A stretch of DNA of 64,000 nt. Source: Lentibacillus saliphilus. Its GTDB lineage: Bacteria > Bacillota > Bacilli > Bacillales > Amphibacillaceae. The position numbers and the translations under genes were made by a program. Positions 52,278-61,014 of the stretch are shown here, piece by piece. Location of the stretch: NCBI RefSeq assembly GCF_019093865.1, contig NZ_JABJXD010000008.1, forward strand, positions 1-64,000. The letters run 5' to 3'. The number at the start of each line of letters is the position of its first letter. Position 1 is the first letter of the stretch. Below the pieces are notes generated by a model. It did not search any database, was not told the DNA's origin, and worked only from the letters and a program-made list of their open reading frames with translations.

Positions 52278-52589
52278 CTAGAACATTCCACCAGGTAATC
52301 CTTTCGTGAACTGTCCCATTGTGTCATTTGTTTTGTCATCTACTTGCTTAAGTACATCGTTTGTTGCAGCTAATACAAGATCTTGTAGCATTTCAACGTC
52401 ATCTGGATCAACAACGTCTTCTTCTATTTTAACGTCAACAATTTCTTTTTTACCGTTTGCTGTAACAGTGACCATACCGCCACCTGCAGACGCTTCAAAC
52501 GTCATTTCATGCAATTCTTCTTGTGCCTTCATCATTTTCTTTTGCATTTTTTGCATTTGCTTCATCATATTGTTCATATTTCCCTTCAT
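52278..52589 (-). CDS. yaaK: YbaB/EbfC-family nucleoid-associated protein
   Basis: A 103-residue DNA-binding protein with a methionine-rich N terminus ([20 protein letters not shown]) and the acidic [20 protein letters not shown]-type core. It is encoded between dnaX and recR in nearly all bacteria. Confidence 0.95.
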   Translation of the reverse strand: MKGNMNNMMKQMQKMQKKMMKAQEELHEMTFEASAGGGMVTVTANGKKEIVDVKIEEDVVDPDDVEMLQDLVLAATNDVLKQVDDKTNDTMGQFTKGLPGGMF

Positions 52590-52655
52590 GGAAAACCCTC
52601 CTCGTTTTTTTTACATCAATTTGTTTAATTGGACTTCAATTATATGAATGTTGCT

Positions 52656-54350
52656 TTAATCATGGATGTGTAATAAATCGTCGCCTACGAGCTTGCGTGC
52701 TTCTTCAATAAGTGGATCCTTCTGCTGATCGGTTTCTTCCGTCGTCGCCTGCTCTTGGCCTTTTATATATTCATTCCGCAGTTCCTGCCATTCATGTGCC
52801 GGAATCGGGATGATCTCCATTTGCTTGCCGAGCTCCTGTGCAAGAACTGTCTCAACGGTCTGACGGTTATCGAGAAACAATGAGCAGTGAATTTCATATT
52901 TAAACGCCACAACAAGTGACTCATCGGAAGCCGCTGCTGGCTTACTATCTTGAATCGTCGCATGAGCAGGTGCACTTCTCGTCTTTAAATTGTTCAAAAA
53001 GCTCGCCCATTTGCCATGAACATCCTTCAAGTTTGGCTTTGTCGCTTCTGATAAAACGTGGCGAATGCGCTCATAAGGTACTTTATAACCATTTTTATTT
53101 TGTCGAGCTGGTTGCCTACGTCGTTCAGGGGTAGGCGTTCCGGATGATTGTCCTTGTGGGGGGGCTTGTTGTACTTTTTCTAATTGTTGTTCAAGCCTTG
53201 CCAATTTATCCTGGAGTGCTTGCAGCTCAGTTGAATCAACAGCCTGTGTCGGCGTCTTTTCCTGTGATAAGCGATTTGTAATCGTCAACAGCGCCATCTC
53301 AATGAACACTTTTGGACTGTTCGTCCATTTGAGTTCCTGCTGACATTCATTTAACGTCATCATTGCTTCTTGAAGCCACTGAACTTGAACTGTCTCGGTG
53401 AGTGCTTTAAATGCATCGTTAACGACTGCGCGCTCCAGCATTCCCTCTAGAGTAGGTGCGCTTTTATACAGCAGGACGTCGCGTAAATAATAAATCATGT
53501 CAAACACGAAGCGGCCAGGGTCCTTACCGTGTTGAATGACGTCATCAAGAAGTGTTAATGCTGCGTTGACATCTCCGTCATGCATCGCTTTGACGACGTC
53601 GGTTAAGATGTGCTGAGCGACACCACCTGTTACAGCGAGCACTTCATCCATGCCGACATGTCCGTCACTGAATGACACTGCTTGATCGAGAATACTTAAC
53701 GCATCTCGCATCCCGCCTTCTGCTGCAAGGGCAATCGCCTCAAGGGCGTCATTAGCTGCATCAATCGCTTCAGCCTCCGTAATGTATTGCATACGTTCGA
53801 CCATCGCCTTGTTCGGGATTGGCTTAAAGTCAAACCGCTGACATCTCGAAAGGATCGTAAGCGGAATTTTATGCGGTTCTGTCGTAGCTAAAATAAACAC
53901 AACATGCTTTGGTGGCTCCTCTAACGTCTTTAAAAGCGCGTTAAATGCACTCGTCGAAATCATGTGGACTTCATCGATGATATACACTTTGTAAGGAACA
54001 GAGCTTGCTGCATATTTCACCTTGTCCCGAATATCACGGATATCCTCTACACTCGTATGTGACGCAGCATCCATCTCGATCACATCGGAAATTGAACCGT
54101 CAAGAATGCCACGACATGCTGCACATTCATTACACGGTTCTTCTGTCGGTGCCTGCTCACAGTTGATCGTTTGGGCAAATATTTTCGCGGCACTCGTTTT
54201 CCCTGTACCACGTGGGCCGGAAAATACGTACGCATGCGAAAATTTCTGCTGCGTGATGGCATTTTGCAGTGTTCGGGTTATATGCGTCTGTCCAACAACA
54301 TCCTTAAATGTTCTTGGACGCCATGTACGGTATAATGCCTGATAGCTCAT
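52656..54350 (-). CDS. dnaX: DNA polymerase III gamma/tau subunit
   Basis: Clamp-loader ATPase. The 564-residue protein starts MSYQALYRTWRPRTF, 9 nt after AAGGGG (upstream codons to 54383 are discarded). It has Walker A GPRGTGKTSAA, a four-cysteine zinc module (CEQAPTEEPCNECAAC), Walker B YIIDEVHMIS and the SRC finger. The tail from about 370 on is the tau part, with a low-complexity linker (KVQQAPPQGQSSGTPT). Confidence 0.96.
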   Translation of the reverse strand: MSYQALYRTWRPRTFKDVVGQTHITRTLQNAITQQKFSHAYVFSGPRGTGKTSAAKIFAQTINCEQAPTEEPCNECAACRGILDGSISDVIEMDAASHTSVEDIRDIRDKVKYAASSVPYKVYIIDEVHMISTSAFNALLKTLEEPPKHVVFILATTEPHKIPLTILSRCQRFDFKPIPNKAMVERMQYITEAEAIDAANDALEAIALAAEGGMRDALSILDQAVSFSDGHVGMDEVLAVTGGVAQHILTDVVKAMHDGDVNAALTLLDDVIQHGKDPGRFVFDMIYYLRDVLLYKSAPTLEGMLERAVVNDAFKALTETVQVQWLQEAMMTLNECQQELKWTNSPKVFIEMALLTITNRLSQEKTPTQAVDSTELQALQDKLARLEQQLEKVQQAPPQGQSSGTPTPERRRQPARQNKNGYKVPYERIRHVLSEATKPNLKDVHGKWASFLNNLKTRSAPAHATIQDSKPAAASDESLVVAFKYEIHCSLFLDNRQTVETVLAQELGKQMEIIPIPAHEWQELRNEYIKGQEQATTEETDQQKDPLIEEARKLVGDDLLHIHD

Positions 54351-54381
54351 CGTCTGCGTCCCCTTCAATAATATCTCTTCC

Positions 54382-54411
54382 ATTATACCCGATTTGCAGG
54401 TCGATTGTGAA
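54382..54411 (-). promoter_or_regulatory. Candidate dnaX promoter (sigma-A)
   Basis: On the minus strand TTCACA (54406-54411) is 18 bp from a perfect TATAAT (54382-54387), 31 bp before dnaX. Confidence 0.6.
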
Positions 54412-54470
54412 CCATAGTGAGTGGATTTATGAAAGTGATGTATTCAAGCTTGAATAACCCATTAAAAATG

Positions 54471-54507
54471 AAAAACCCCTTTCGCCCAAATGACGAAAGG
54501 GGTTTTT
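54471..54507 (-). terminator. Terminator of the SRP RNA gene
   Basis: On the minus strand AAAAACCCCTTTCG pairs with CGAAAGGGGTTTTT around a short loop. T runs occur on both strands. Confidence 0.9.
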
Positions 54508-54510
54508 CTA

Positions 54511-54787
54511 TGTACACCGTGCACCCACTGTCGATGTGACAGCCCTATGCGTTACCTAGCTTCATGGCTCGGCCCAGGCGCTCCCGCGGCACACAGAAGG
54601 GACCACTTACTGCTGCTTCCTTCCGGACCTGACAGGGTTCATGGGTTTCTGTTGCGCAGGACCTGAACGTCAACACCACTCCACTAGGGCAGACCATAAA
54701 GCCGCCACACCTCGAATGGGAATTCAGCCTTGCTATAGCGGATTGCAAGTACAGGGCACCGCTACCTCCCCGCCTAGCACGGTACTC
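54511..54787 (-). ncRNA. scr: Signal recognition particle RNA (scRNA)
   Basis: The minus strand has the Bacillus large SRP RNA. It has GTCAGGTCCGGAAGGAAGCA (the helix 8 GNAR tetraloop region), an Alu domain near the 5' end (GCTAGGCGGGGAGGTAGCGG) and ends CCGTGC/GCACGG that pair. About 270 nt long. It sits between tadA and dnaX as in B. subtilis. Ends are approximate. Confidence 0.95.
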
Positions 54788-54790
54788 TAT

Positions 54791-54819
54791 ATTATACTGG
54801 TCTCGTTTCTAAAATGCAA
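54791..54819 (-). promoter_or_regulatory. SRP RNA promoter (sigma-A)
   Basis: On the minus strand TTGCAT (54814-54819) is 17 bp from a perfect TATAAT (54791-54796), a few bases before the RNA 5' end. Confidence 0.8.
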
Positions 54820-54882
54820 TGCCTTCCTTTTGTTTGGATATATTTTACTCGTTAAAGAGTATTTGGTCAAAGCACACAAGAT

Positions 54883-55594
<712 letters not shown>

Positions 55595-56452
55595 GTGACA
55601 ACTGCTCTGTTTAATGAATTCACATGGTATAACATATGGGGTCCAGGTTGGCTAATACTTATGTTCGTGATTGGGTATTTATATACACAGTATATTGTGC
55701 GCTCACCTGAATATGAATTATTGGCAGGAAAACGTGCGCTTTTTTATGGCGCGCTCGGCTTGTTATATGTGCTTCATGGCAGCCCATTTTCAATTATTGC
55801 GGATCATTATTTATTCAGCGCCCTTATGCTACAAATGGCTGGTACGTTATTTATCGCCGTCCCCTTCATGATCCTTGGTCTACCGACAAGCTGGTTTCGA
55901 AAATTCGTTTGGAATCATAAATTACGCTTGTCTATGGCGATTGCGGGGCATCCTTGGATAACCGTCATTATATTTAATGCACTGTTTACTGCCTATTTCA
56001 TGCCAAGCATTTTTAATATCGTCCACGAAAGTATTGTATTGTCTTTGATCGTTAAAGCGACGTTGTTCGTTTATGCCTTTTTTATGTGGTGGGTCATTAT
56101 GAATCCACTCCCCGGCTTGAATGAGCTCGCTTATTTAACTCGTATTGCGTACATTTTCGTAGCGGCGCTTTCACTCATGCCGATCGGTTTTTTCTTTCTC
56201 ATTGTACAAAACGCGCATTATCCCGTCTACGAAGCTGGTGCAGGAGCTATTTTTCCTGCGATGACCGCCATTTACGATCAGCAATTCGCTGGTGGGATTT
56301 TGAAACTCATTCAGCTGTCGAGCTTTATTTTTGCCATGTTCCAGATTTTAAAAAAGTGGGGGCGTGAGGAAGAAGCGTTAGAAGGCACAGTCGATGATAA
56401 AAACATTCGCATCGTCCAAGGGATTGTCATTCGACTCGACCAGAAAAAATAG
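55595..56452 (+). CDS. ctaG: Cytochrome c oxidase assembly factor CtaG-like
   Basis: A 285-residue polytopic protein with seven membrane segments, of the Caa3_CtaG family (WGPGWLILMFVIGYLY near the N terminus, and HGSPFSIIADHYLFSALMLQ). Such proteins help copper insertion or assembly of caa3 oxidase. In B. subtilis ctaG closes the ctaCDEFG operon; here it stands alone next to yaaH, so its partner genes must lie elsewhere. GTG start after GGGGTGATG. Confidence 0.85.
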   Translation: MTTALFNEFTWYNIWGPGWLILMFVIGYLYTQYIVRSPEYELLAGKRALFYGALGLLYVLHGSPFSIIADHYLFSALMLQMAGTLFIAVPFMILGLPTSWFRKFVWNHKLRLSMAIAGHPWITVIIFNALFTAYFMPSIFNIVHESIVLSLIVKATLFVYAFFMWWVIMNPLPGLNELAYLTRIAYIFVAALSLMPIGFFFLIVQNAHYPVYEAGAGAIFPAMTAIYDQQFAGGILKLIQLSSFIFAMFQILKKWGREEEALEGTVDDKNIRIVQGIVIRLDQKK

Positions 56453-56472
56453 CTGTCCAGACTGAATGGATG

Positions 56473-56502
56473 GGCATAACCAACTCCCCTCGTTCATACA
56501 TT
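56473..56502 (+). promoter_or_regulatory. Sigma-E promoter of yaaH
   Basis: GCATAAC (56474-56480) is 14 bp from CATACATT (56495-56502), an exact -10 match to CATACANT, 39 bp before yaaH. B. subtilis yaaH is sigma-E controlled. Confidence 0.7.
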
Positions 56503-56540
56503 GTATAAGAGTGCTATGCCATGATGAAGGAGGGGTTATT

Positions 56541-57827
56541 GTGCAAATTCACGTTGTCAAACCAGGTGACACGTTATTTAATATCGCAAATACATATGGC
56601 ACAACGATTCAAGCCATCAGTGATGCGAATGAAATTGATCCGTCGTTACCACTCGTTGTAGGTCAGACACTGGTCATTCCGATTGTTGGGCAATTTTATT
56701 TCGTTCAGCCCGGTGATTCTCTGTTTACGATCGCCCAAAAATTTGGGACGACATATCAAAATCTCGCACAGGTCAACAGCATTCCTGTTAATTTCACGCT
56801 TCCGATTGGCTTCCGACTTTATATACCGCCACGGCCAAAAGTACCTGCTACAGCAAATGCCTATGTTGAGCCGATCGGTAATACCGTATCTGAGACACTA
56901 GAAAATTCGGCGCGAAAAGCAGCACCTTATTTGACGTATCTTGCACCGTTTAGCTACAGAGTCAATCGCGATGGTACGCTCTCACCACCGCCTTTAAATG
57001 ATTTTAAAGCAATTGCTGAAGCGAACGGTGCTAACTTGATGCTCGTCGTGTCCAATCTTGAAGAGGGGGCATTCAGCTCAGAGCTCGGGAACATTATATT
57101 AACTGTCCAAGCGGTTCAGAATACATTACTAGACAATATTATTAACACTGCAAAAGAAGTCGGTTTTACAGACGTTCATTTTGATTTTGAATTTTTACCA
57201 CAGAATGATCGTGAGGCATACAATACTTTTTTGCGGAAGGCTAAGGAAAGATTGTCACAAGAAGGGTTGTTAATGTCTACCGCCCTTGCGCCAAAAACGA
57301 GCGCTACTCAGAGTGGACTTTTGTACGAAGCGCATGATTATGCCGCCCACGGAGAAATTGCCGATTTTGTCGTGTTGATGACGTATGAGTGGGGGTATAG
57401 CGGTGGGCCACCACTACCTGTTTCTCCGATCAATGAGGTCCGTAAAGTCGTCAATTATGCATTAACCGAAATGCCCGCCGAAAAAATTCTGCTTGGACAA
57501 AATTTATACGGCTATGATTGGACGTTGCCATTTGAACAAGGTGGAGATCCGGCGCGTGCGCTCAGCCCACAGCAAGCGATCGCCCTTGCCCGCGAACAAA
57601 ACGTGGCGATCGAATACGATACAACAGCTCAAGCCCCATTTTTCACGTATTATGACGCAAATGGTGCCCAGCATGAAGTATGGTTTGAGGACGCGCGGTC
57701 AATACAGGCTAAGTTTGATTTAATCAAGGAGCTCGGATTACGTGGCATTAGCTATTGGAAGCTCGGTCTCGCCTTCCCACAAAATTGGCTTTTGCTACAG
57801 GATAATTTTGATATTCGCAAGCTGTGA
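56541..57827 (+). CDS. yaaH: Spore peptidoglycan N-acetylglucosaminidase (SleL/YaaH)
   Basis: A 428-residue spore germination enzyme that cleaves cortex fragments. Two LysM domains (residues about 2-46 and 50-94: VKPGDTLFNIANTYGTT and VQPGDSLFTIAQKFGTT) are followed by a GH18 barrel with the catalytic motif HFDFEFL (about residue 215). It is very like the B. subtilis protein to the C terminus (ISYWKLGLAFPQNWLLL). GTG start is 7 nt after GGAGGGG; the frame upstream of this is not used. Confidence 0.96.
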   Translation: MQIHVVKPGDTLFNIANTYGTTIQAISDANEIDPSLPLVVGQTLVIPIVGQFYFVQPGDSLFTIAQKFGTTYQNLAQVNSIPVNFTLPIGFRLYIPPRPKVPATANAYVEPIGNTVSETLENSARKAAPYLTYLAPFSYRVNRDGTLSPPPLNDFKAIAEANGANLMLVVSNLEEGAFSSELGNIILTVQAVQNTLLDNIINTAKEVGFTDVHFDFEFLPQNDREAYNTFLRKAKERLSQEGLLMSTALAPKTSATQSGLLYEAHDYAAHGEIADFVVLMTYEWGYSGGPPLPVSPINEVRKVVNYALTEMPAEKILLGQNLYGYDWTLPFEQGGDPARALSPQQAIALAREQNVAIEYDTTAQAPFFTYYDANGAQHEVWFEDARSIQAKFDLIKELGLRGISYWKLGLAFPQNWLLLQDNFDIRKL

Positions 57828-57880
57828 GAGGACAGTTCGGCATAGATTAAAATGATCATTGCATATATGGCATGTAAGCA

Positions 57881-57919
57881 AAATCCCCTTCCCGTCGTCT
57901 TTTTCTGGAGGGGGATTTA
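57881..57919. terminator. Convergent terminator yaaH / ArsR-family gene
   Basis: AAATCCCCTTCC pairs with GGAGGGGGATTT, between the two convergent stops. T runs are short. Confidence 0.65.
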
Positions 57920-57931
57920 AGATGTCAGCAT

Positions 57932-58504
57932 CTACACTGGCCACATATCTCTTGGGTTCATTTCGTATATTCCATTTTCTCGGTACATGAACTGCGCCAT
58001 AATCCACTCGCGACGAATGGTAGCAAAATCGTCATGGTATTGTTGTATGTGTGCGTTAATATCCTTTTCTTCATATGATTGACCTTGCTCTAAGCCGCCA
58101 AGCATATATTCAAGTAAAACGAGCTTCTTCTTGCGCTGTGCCGGCAACTGTTTTAAGCGACCATCTTTTTCTGTAAAGTTACGGATCAGCTTCGCCTTTT
58201 CTTCCTCATTAATATCGAACACTTCAAACATGTGCTCACCTCCAATCCGATTAATCGCAGTTGACATTTGTTCAAGCTTCCGTTCATTCAAATGAAAATA
58301 AATTGTGTTTTTATCGCGACGTTGATAAATGACGTCAATGTCTTTTAATTTGGCAATATGGTGTGAAATGGTTGGTGCTTTCAGCTTTAATTTTCCAGCA
58401 ATGGCTTGACCATGAAGCGGGCCATTTTTCAATAAAGCAATGATACGTATGCGGGTTTTATCGCCTAACGTTTTATGAAAGCGAACGAGTCGATCTAATT
58501 GCAT
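57932..58504 (-). CDS. ArsR-type winged-helix regulator with DUF2087 domain
   Basis: A 190-residue regulator. The N terminus is an ArsR/HTH_20 winged helix (LGDKTRIRIIALLKNG, then LKAPTISHHIAKLKDI with the recognition helix). The C-terminal part (RLKQLPAQRKKKLVLLEYML..., about 115-188) is a DUF2087 domain. No cysteine or histidine metal site typical of ArsR sensors is seen. The ATG is 7 nt after GGAGG. A 28-bp palindrome overlies its own -10, so it probably represses itself. The signal sensed is unknown; the neighbour is acsA. Confidence 0.88.
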   Translation of the reverse strand: MQLDRLVRFHKTLGDKTRIRIIALLKNGPLHGQAIAGKLKLKAPTISHHIAKLKDIDVIYQRRDKNTIYFHLNERKLEQMSTAINRIGGEHMFEVFDINEEEKAKLIRNFTEKDGRLKQLPAQRKKKLVLLEYMLGGLEQGQSYEEKDINAHIQQYHDDFATIRREWIMAQFMYRENGIYEMNPRDMWPV

Positions 58505-58517
58505 GATTTTACCTCCC

Positions 58518-58545
58518 ATCTAATTAGATTATAATCTAATTAGAT
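58518..58545. promoter_or_regulatory. Perfect 28-bp palindromic operator
   Basis: Two copies of the 10-bp palindrome TCTAATTAGA (58519-58528 and 58535-58544) flank TTATAA, so the whole 28 bp is self-complementary. It lies 14 bp before the ArsR/DUF2087 start, over its -10. Confidence 0.8.
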
Positions 58546-58556
58546 ATATGTGTAAA
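58528..58556 (-). promoter_or_regulatory. Sigma-A promoter of the ArsR/DUF2087 gene
   Basis: On the minus strand TTTACA (58551-58556) is 17 bp from a perfect TATAAT (58528-58533) inside the palindrome. Confidence 0.75.
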
Positions 58557-58565
58557 TAGATAGCA

Positions 58566-58592
58566 TAAAAAAGGAGCATCACTGCTCCTTTT
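58566..58592 (-). terminator. Terminator after acsA
   Basis: On the minus strand AAAAGGAGCA pairs with TGCTCCTTTT, followed by TTATGC. Confidence 0.8.
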
Positions 58593-58601
58593 AAACTTAG
58601 T

Positions 58602-60317
58602 TTATTTTTCTAATGTAGATGTGTCGCCTGTTGGAAGGCCGAGCTCCCATGATTTCAATAGACGGCGCATAATTTTACCGCTGCGTGTTTTTGGAATCGA
58701 ATCGACGATCGTCAGTTCACGTGGTGCGGCATGTGCACTGAGACCTGTTTTTACAAACTGGCGAATGTCTTCAAGTAGGTCATCTGATTGTTCATACCCA
58801 TCATTTAACGTAATAAACGCTTTAATGATTTCTCCACGCTCTGGATCGGGTTTGCCGATCACGCCGGCTTCAGCAACAGCTGCATGCTCTAACAGCTTGC
58901 TTTCCACTTCAAATGGTCCAACGCGCTCTCCAGACGTATTAATAACGTCATCGAGTCTTCCTTGGAACCAGAAATAACCATCTTCATCACGATAAGCACT
59001 GTCTCCTGATACATACCAGCCATTTATAAAATAGCTGTCATATTTACCTGGATTGTTCCAAACCGTCCGCATCATTGCCGGCCAGCCTGCTTTGATCGCA
59101 AGATTGCCCATTTGATTCGGTGGGATTTCATTGCCTTCATGATCTACAATAGATGCTTCAATGCCAGGAACGGGCTTACCCATTGAGCCGGGACGAATTT
59201 CCTCAGAAGGCAGGTTAACGATCATATGGGCACCTGTCTCTGTCATCCACCACGTATCATGGATACGGAGATTTAACGTATTCATCCCCCATGTAATGAC
59301 CTCTGGGTTAAGTGGTTCCCCAACACTGAGCAAATGACGCAAGGAAGAGAGGTCAAATTGTTTAACCGTCTTTTCACCGGCACTCACGAGCTTACGCAAA
59401 GCTGTTGGCGCTGTGTACCAAACGGTTACATCATAGTTTTCAATGGTTTGATACCATGATTCTGGCGTAAAACGTCCTCCACGTACGACATTCGTAACAC
59501 CATGCAGCCACGGACCAAATACGCCATAGCTCGTCCCGGTCACCCAGCCTGGATCAGCTGTACACCAATAAATGTCATCTTCTTTTAAATCAAGTGTCCA
59601 ATAAGCCGTCATGTACTGTTGGATCATCGCATTGTGTACGTGTAAGATGCCTTTCGGTTTACCCGTTGAGCCTGACGTGTAATGGAGCACCATGCCGTCT
59701 TCAAGATCGACCCATTCAATATCAAATTGCGAGGATGCTTGAGCCATTTCTAATTTAAAATCAATATATTTTTCGGATGGATGATCGTGGTCACCGACAA
59801 GAACGATTTTTTCTAATGCTGGTAAGTCAGCTTCAGGAATACGCTCAAGCAGTTCAGGCGTTGTGATGAGCATTTTTGCTTCACTATTTTCCAACCTGTC
59901 ACGAACGGCTTGCTCCATAAAAGCTTCGAAAAGCGGCCCAGCGATGGCGCCTGTTTTTAAAATGCCGAAAAATGATACGTAAAATTCAGGGGTTCTCGGA
60001 AGAAATAAAAAAACACGATCGCCTTTTTGAATGTCATACGCTTTAAGGACGTTGGCAAATTGATTGCTTTTTTCACTCATTTCCTTAAAGGTTAACGCTT
60101 CTTCACGATCAGGTGATGAATAATAGAGTGCTACTTTGTCCTTTTTGGCAGGATCCGCAGCATGCCGATCGATTGCTTCATAAGCCATGTTGACCTTTCC
60201 CGTTTTGTCCCAGCTGAAGTATTGGTGGACATCCTCCCATGAAAAAGTCTCACGCATCTGACCATAATCTTGTAAATTAAATTCCCCTTCTTGTGCGGGT
60301 ATGCGCTGCATATCCAT
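58602..60317 (-). CDS. acsA: Acetyl-CoA synthetase
   Basis: Activates acetate to acetyl-CoA through acetyl-AMP. The 571-residue protein of the ANL superfamily has LHYTSGSTGKPKGILH (phosphate loop), CTADPGWVTGTSYG, WMTETGAHM and YVSGDSAYRDEDGYFWFQGR. The C-terminal PKTRSGKIMRRLLK has the lysine that is regulated by acetylation in AcuA/AcuC systems; no acuABC genes are nearby. ATG start after GGAGAGG. A perfect CcpA site lies in its 5' leader. Confidence 0.95.
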   Translation of the reverse strand: MDMQRIPAQEGEFNLQDYGQMRETFSWEDVHQYFSWDKTGKVNMAYEAIDRHAADPAKKDKVALYYSSPDREEALTFKEMSEKSNQFANVLKAYDIQKGDRVFLFLPRTPEFYVSFFGILKTGAIAGPLFEAFMEQAVRDRLENSEAKMLITTPELLERIPEADLPALEKIVLVGDHDHPSEKYIDFKLEMAQASSQFDIEWVDLEDGMVLHYTSGSTGKPKGILHVHNAMIQQYMTAYWTLDLKEDDIYWCTADPGWVTGTSYGVFGPWLHGVTNVVRGGRFTPESWYQTIENYDVTVWYTAPTALRKLVSAGEKTVKQFDLSSLRHLLSVGEPLNPEVITWGMNTLNLRIHDTWWMTETGAHMIVNLPSEEIRPGSMGKPVPGIEASIVDHEGNEIPPNQMGNLAIKAGWPAMMRTVWNNPGKYDSYFINGWYVSGDSAYRDEDGYFWFQGRLDDVINTSGERVGPFEVESKLLEHAAVAEAGVIGKPDPERGEIIKAFITLNDGYEQSDDLLEDIRQFVKTGLSAHAAPRELTIVDSIPKTRSGKIMRRLLKSWELGLPTGDTSTLEK

Positions 60318-60338
60318 CAAATCACCTCTCCTATAATT

Positions 60339-60352
60339 TGAAATCGGTTACA
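60339..60352. promoter_or_regulatory. cre site (CcpA) upstream of acsA
   Basis: TGAAATCGGTTACA matches every position of the consensus TGWNANCGNTNWCA and lies 22 bp before the acsA start. B. subtilis acsA is CcpA-repressed. Confidence 0.75.
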
Positions 60353-60368
60353 AACATCAATGTTTGTA
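60349..60368. promoter_or_regulatory. Palindrome TACAAACAT..ATGTTTGTA upstream of acsA
   Basis: Nine-base arms with a CA centre. It overlaps the last bases of the cre site. It may be an operator for a second regulator or part of the promoter region. Confidence 0.5.
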
Positions 60369-60800
60369 CCAAAGTTGTGTTATTTCAGATGATAGTCATT
60401 ATTTTAGAACATTTTGTGACATTTTTAAAGAGTAAACATTTAAAAGTATGAATTTTTTAACGAGGGAGAGCTAACAAATGGACCTCCTTGTAACGGATGT
60501 CCATTTGTTTTAAAACGGTCTTCAATTCATGTTTATGTTACGGGAAGAACAGTATGTCATATGTCAACTTGAAATTTTTTTATCATTTCAAGGTTATTGA
60601 GCATGCATTATTGGTGAGGGGGTGTGCTGCCTCTGCTGCTTAGTACGTATGTATGTTTCTCACAAAAACGGCTCAGTGTAGGTTAAACTCAAGAAGTGTG
60701 TGTCTGGTAGGAGCTGTTCATCATGGTCGTCAAAATCGGGCAGTAGGTAGGTCGACATATTTGTGTAGACCAGCTTGCTTTTGGAAACATGACGGCAGCG
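60369..60800. other. Gene-free stretch upstream of acsA
   Basis: No plausible gene on either strand. It holds an isolated hairpin at 60474-60510 and otherwise undistinguished AT-rich sequence. Confidence 0.5.
60474..60510. terminator. Isolated terminator-like hairpin
   Basis: ACAAATGGAC pairs perfectly with GTCCATTTGT, followed on the plus strand by TTTAAAAC. There is no plus-strand gene before it. Confidence 0.5.
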
Positions 60801-60960
60801 GCATGATGTGATATATGCGGCTGTTTTTCTATTTATGCGGTTGCCCTGGTGGTTATGCGGCGCATTTTCAACTTATGGGTGCGATTTCTGGTTTATGCGG
60901 TTTGTTTTGCATATATACGTTAGATTCACGATATATGCGTTGGCATTTGGATATATGCGG
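60801..60960 (-). repeat. 20-bp phased CCGCATA array 2
   Basis: On the minus strand eight units with heads such as CCGCATAA and CCGCATAT end exactly at 60820, 60840, 60860, 60880, 60900, 60920, 60940 and 60960. Plus-strand heads are ATATGCGG, TTATGCGG, TTATGCGG, TTATGGGT, TTATGCGG, ATATACGT, ATATGCGT and ATATGCGG. Tails are unrelated. It starts 54 bp past the stop of the membrane-protein gene at 61015-61671, with no terminator seen in between. Confidence 0.92.
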
Positions 60961-61014
60961 TTGTGCGTTTTTTTCATAGATGACTATCATTGGTTTCCAA
61001 TCTACAGACGAACG

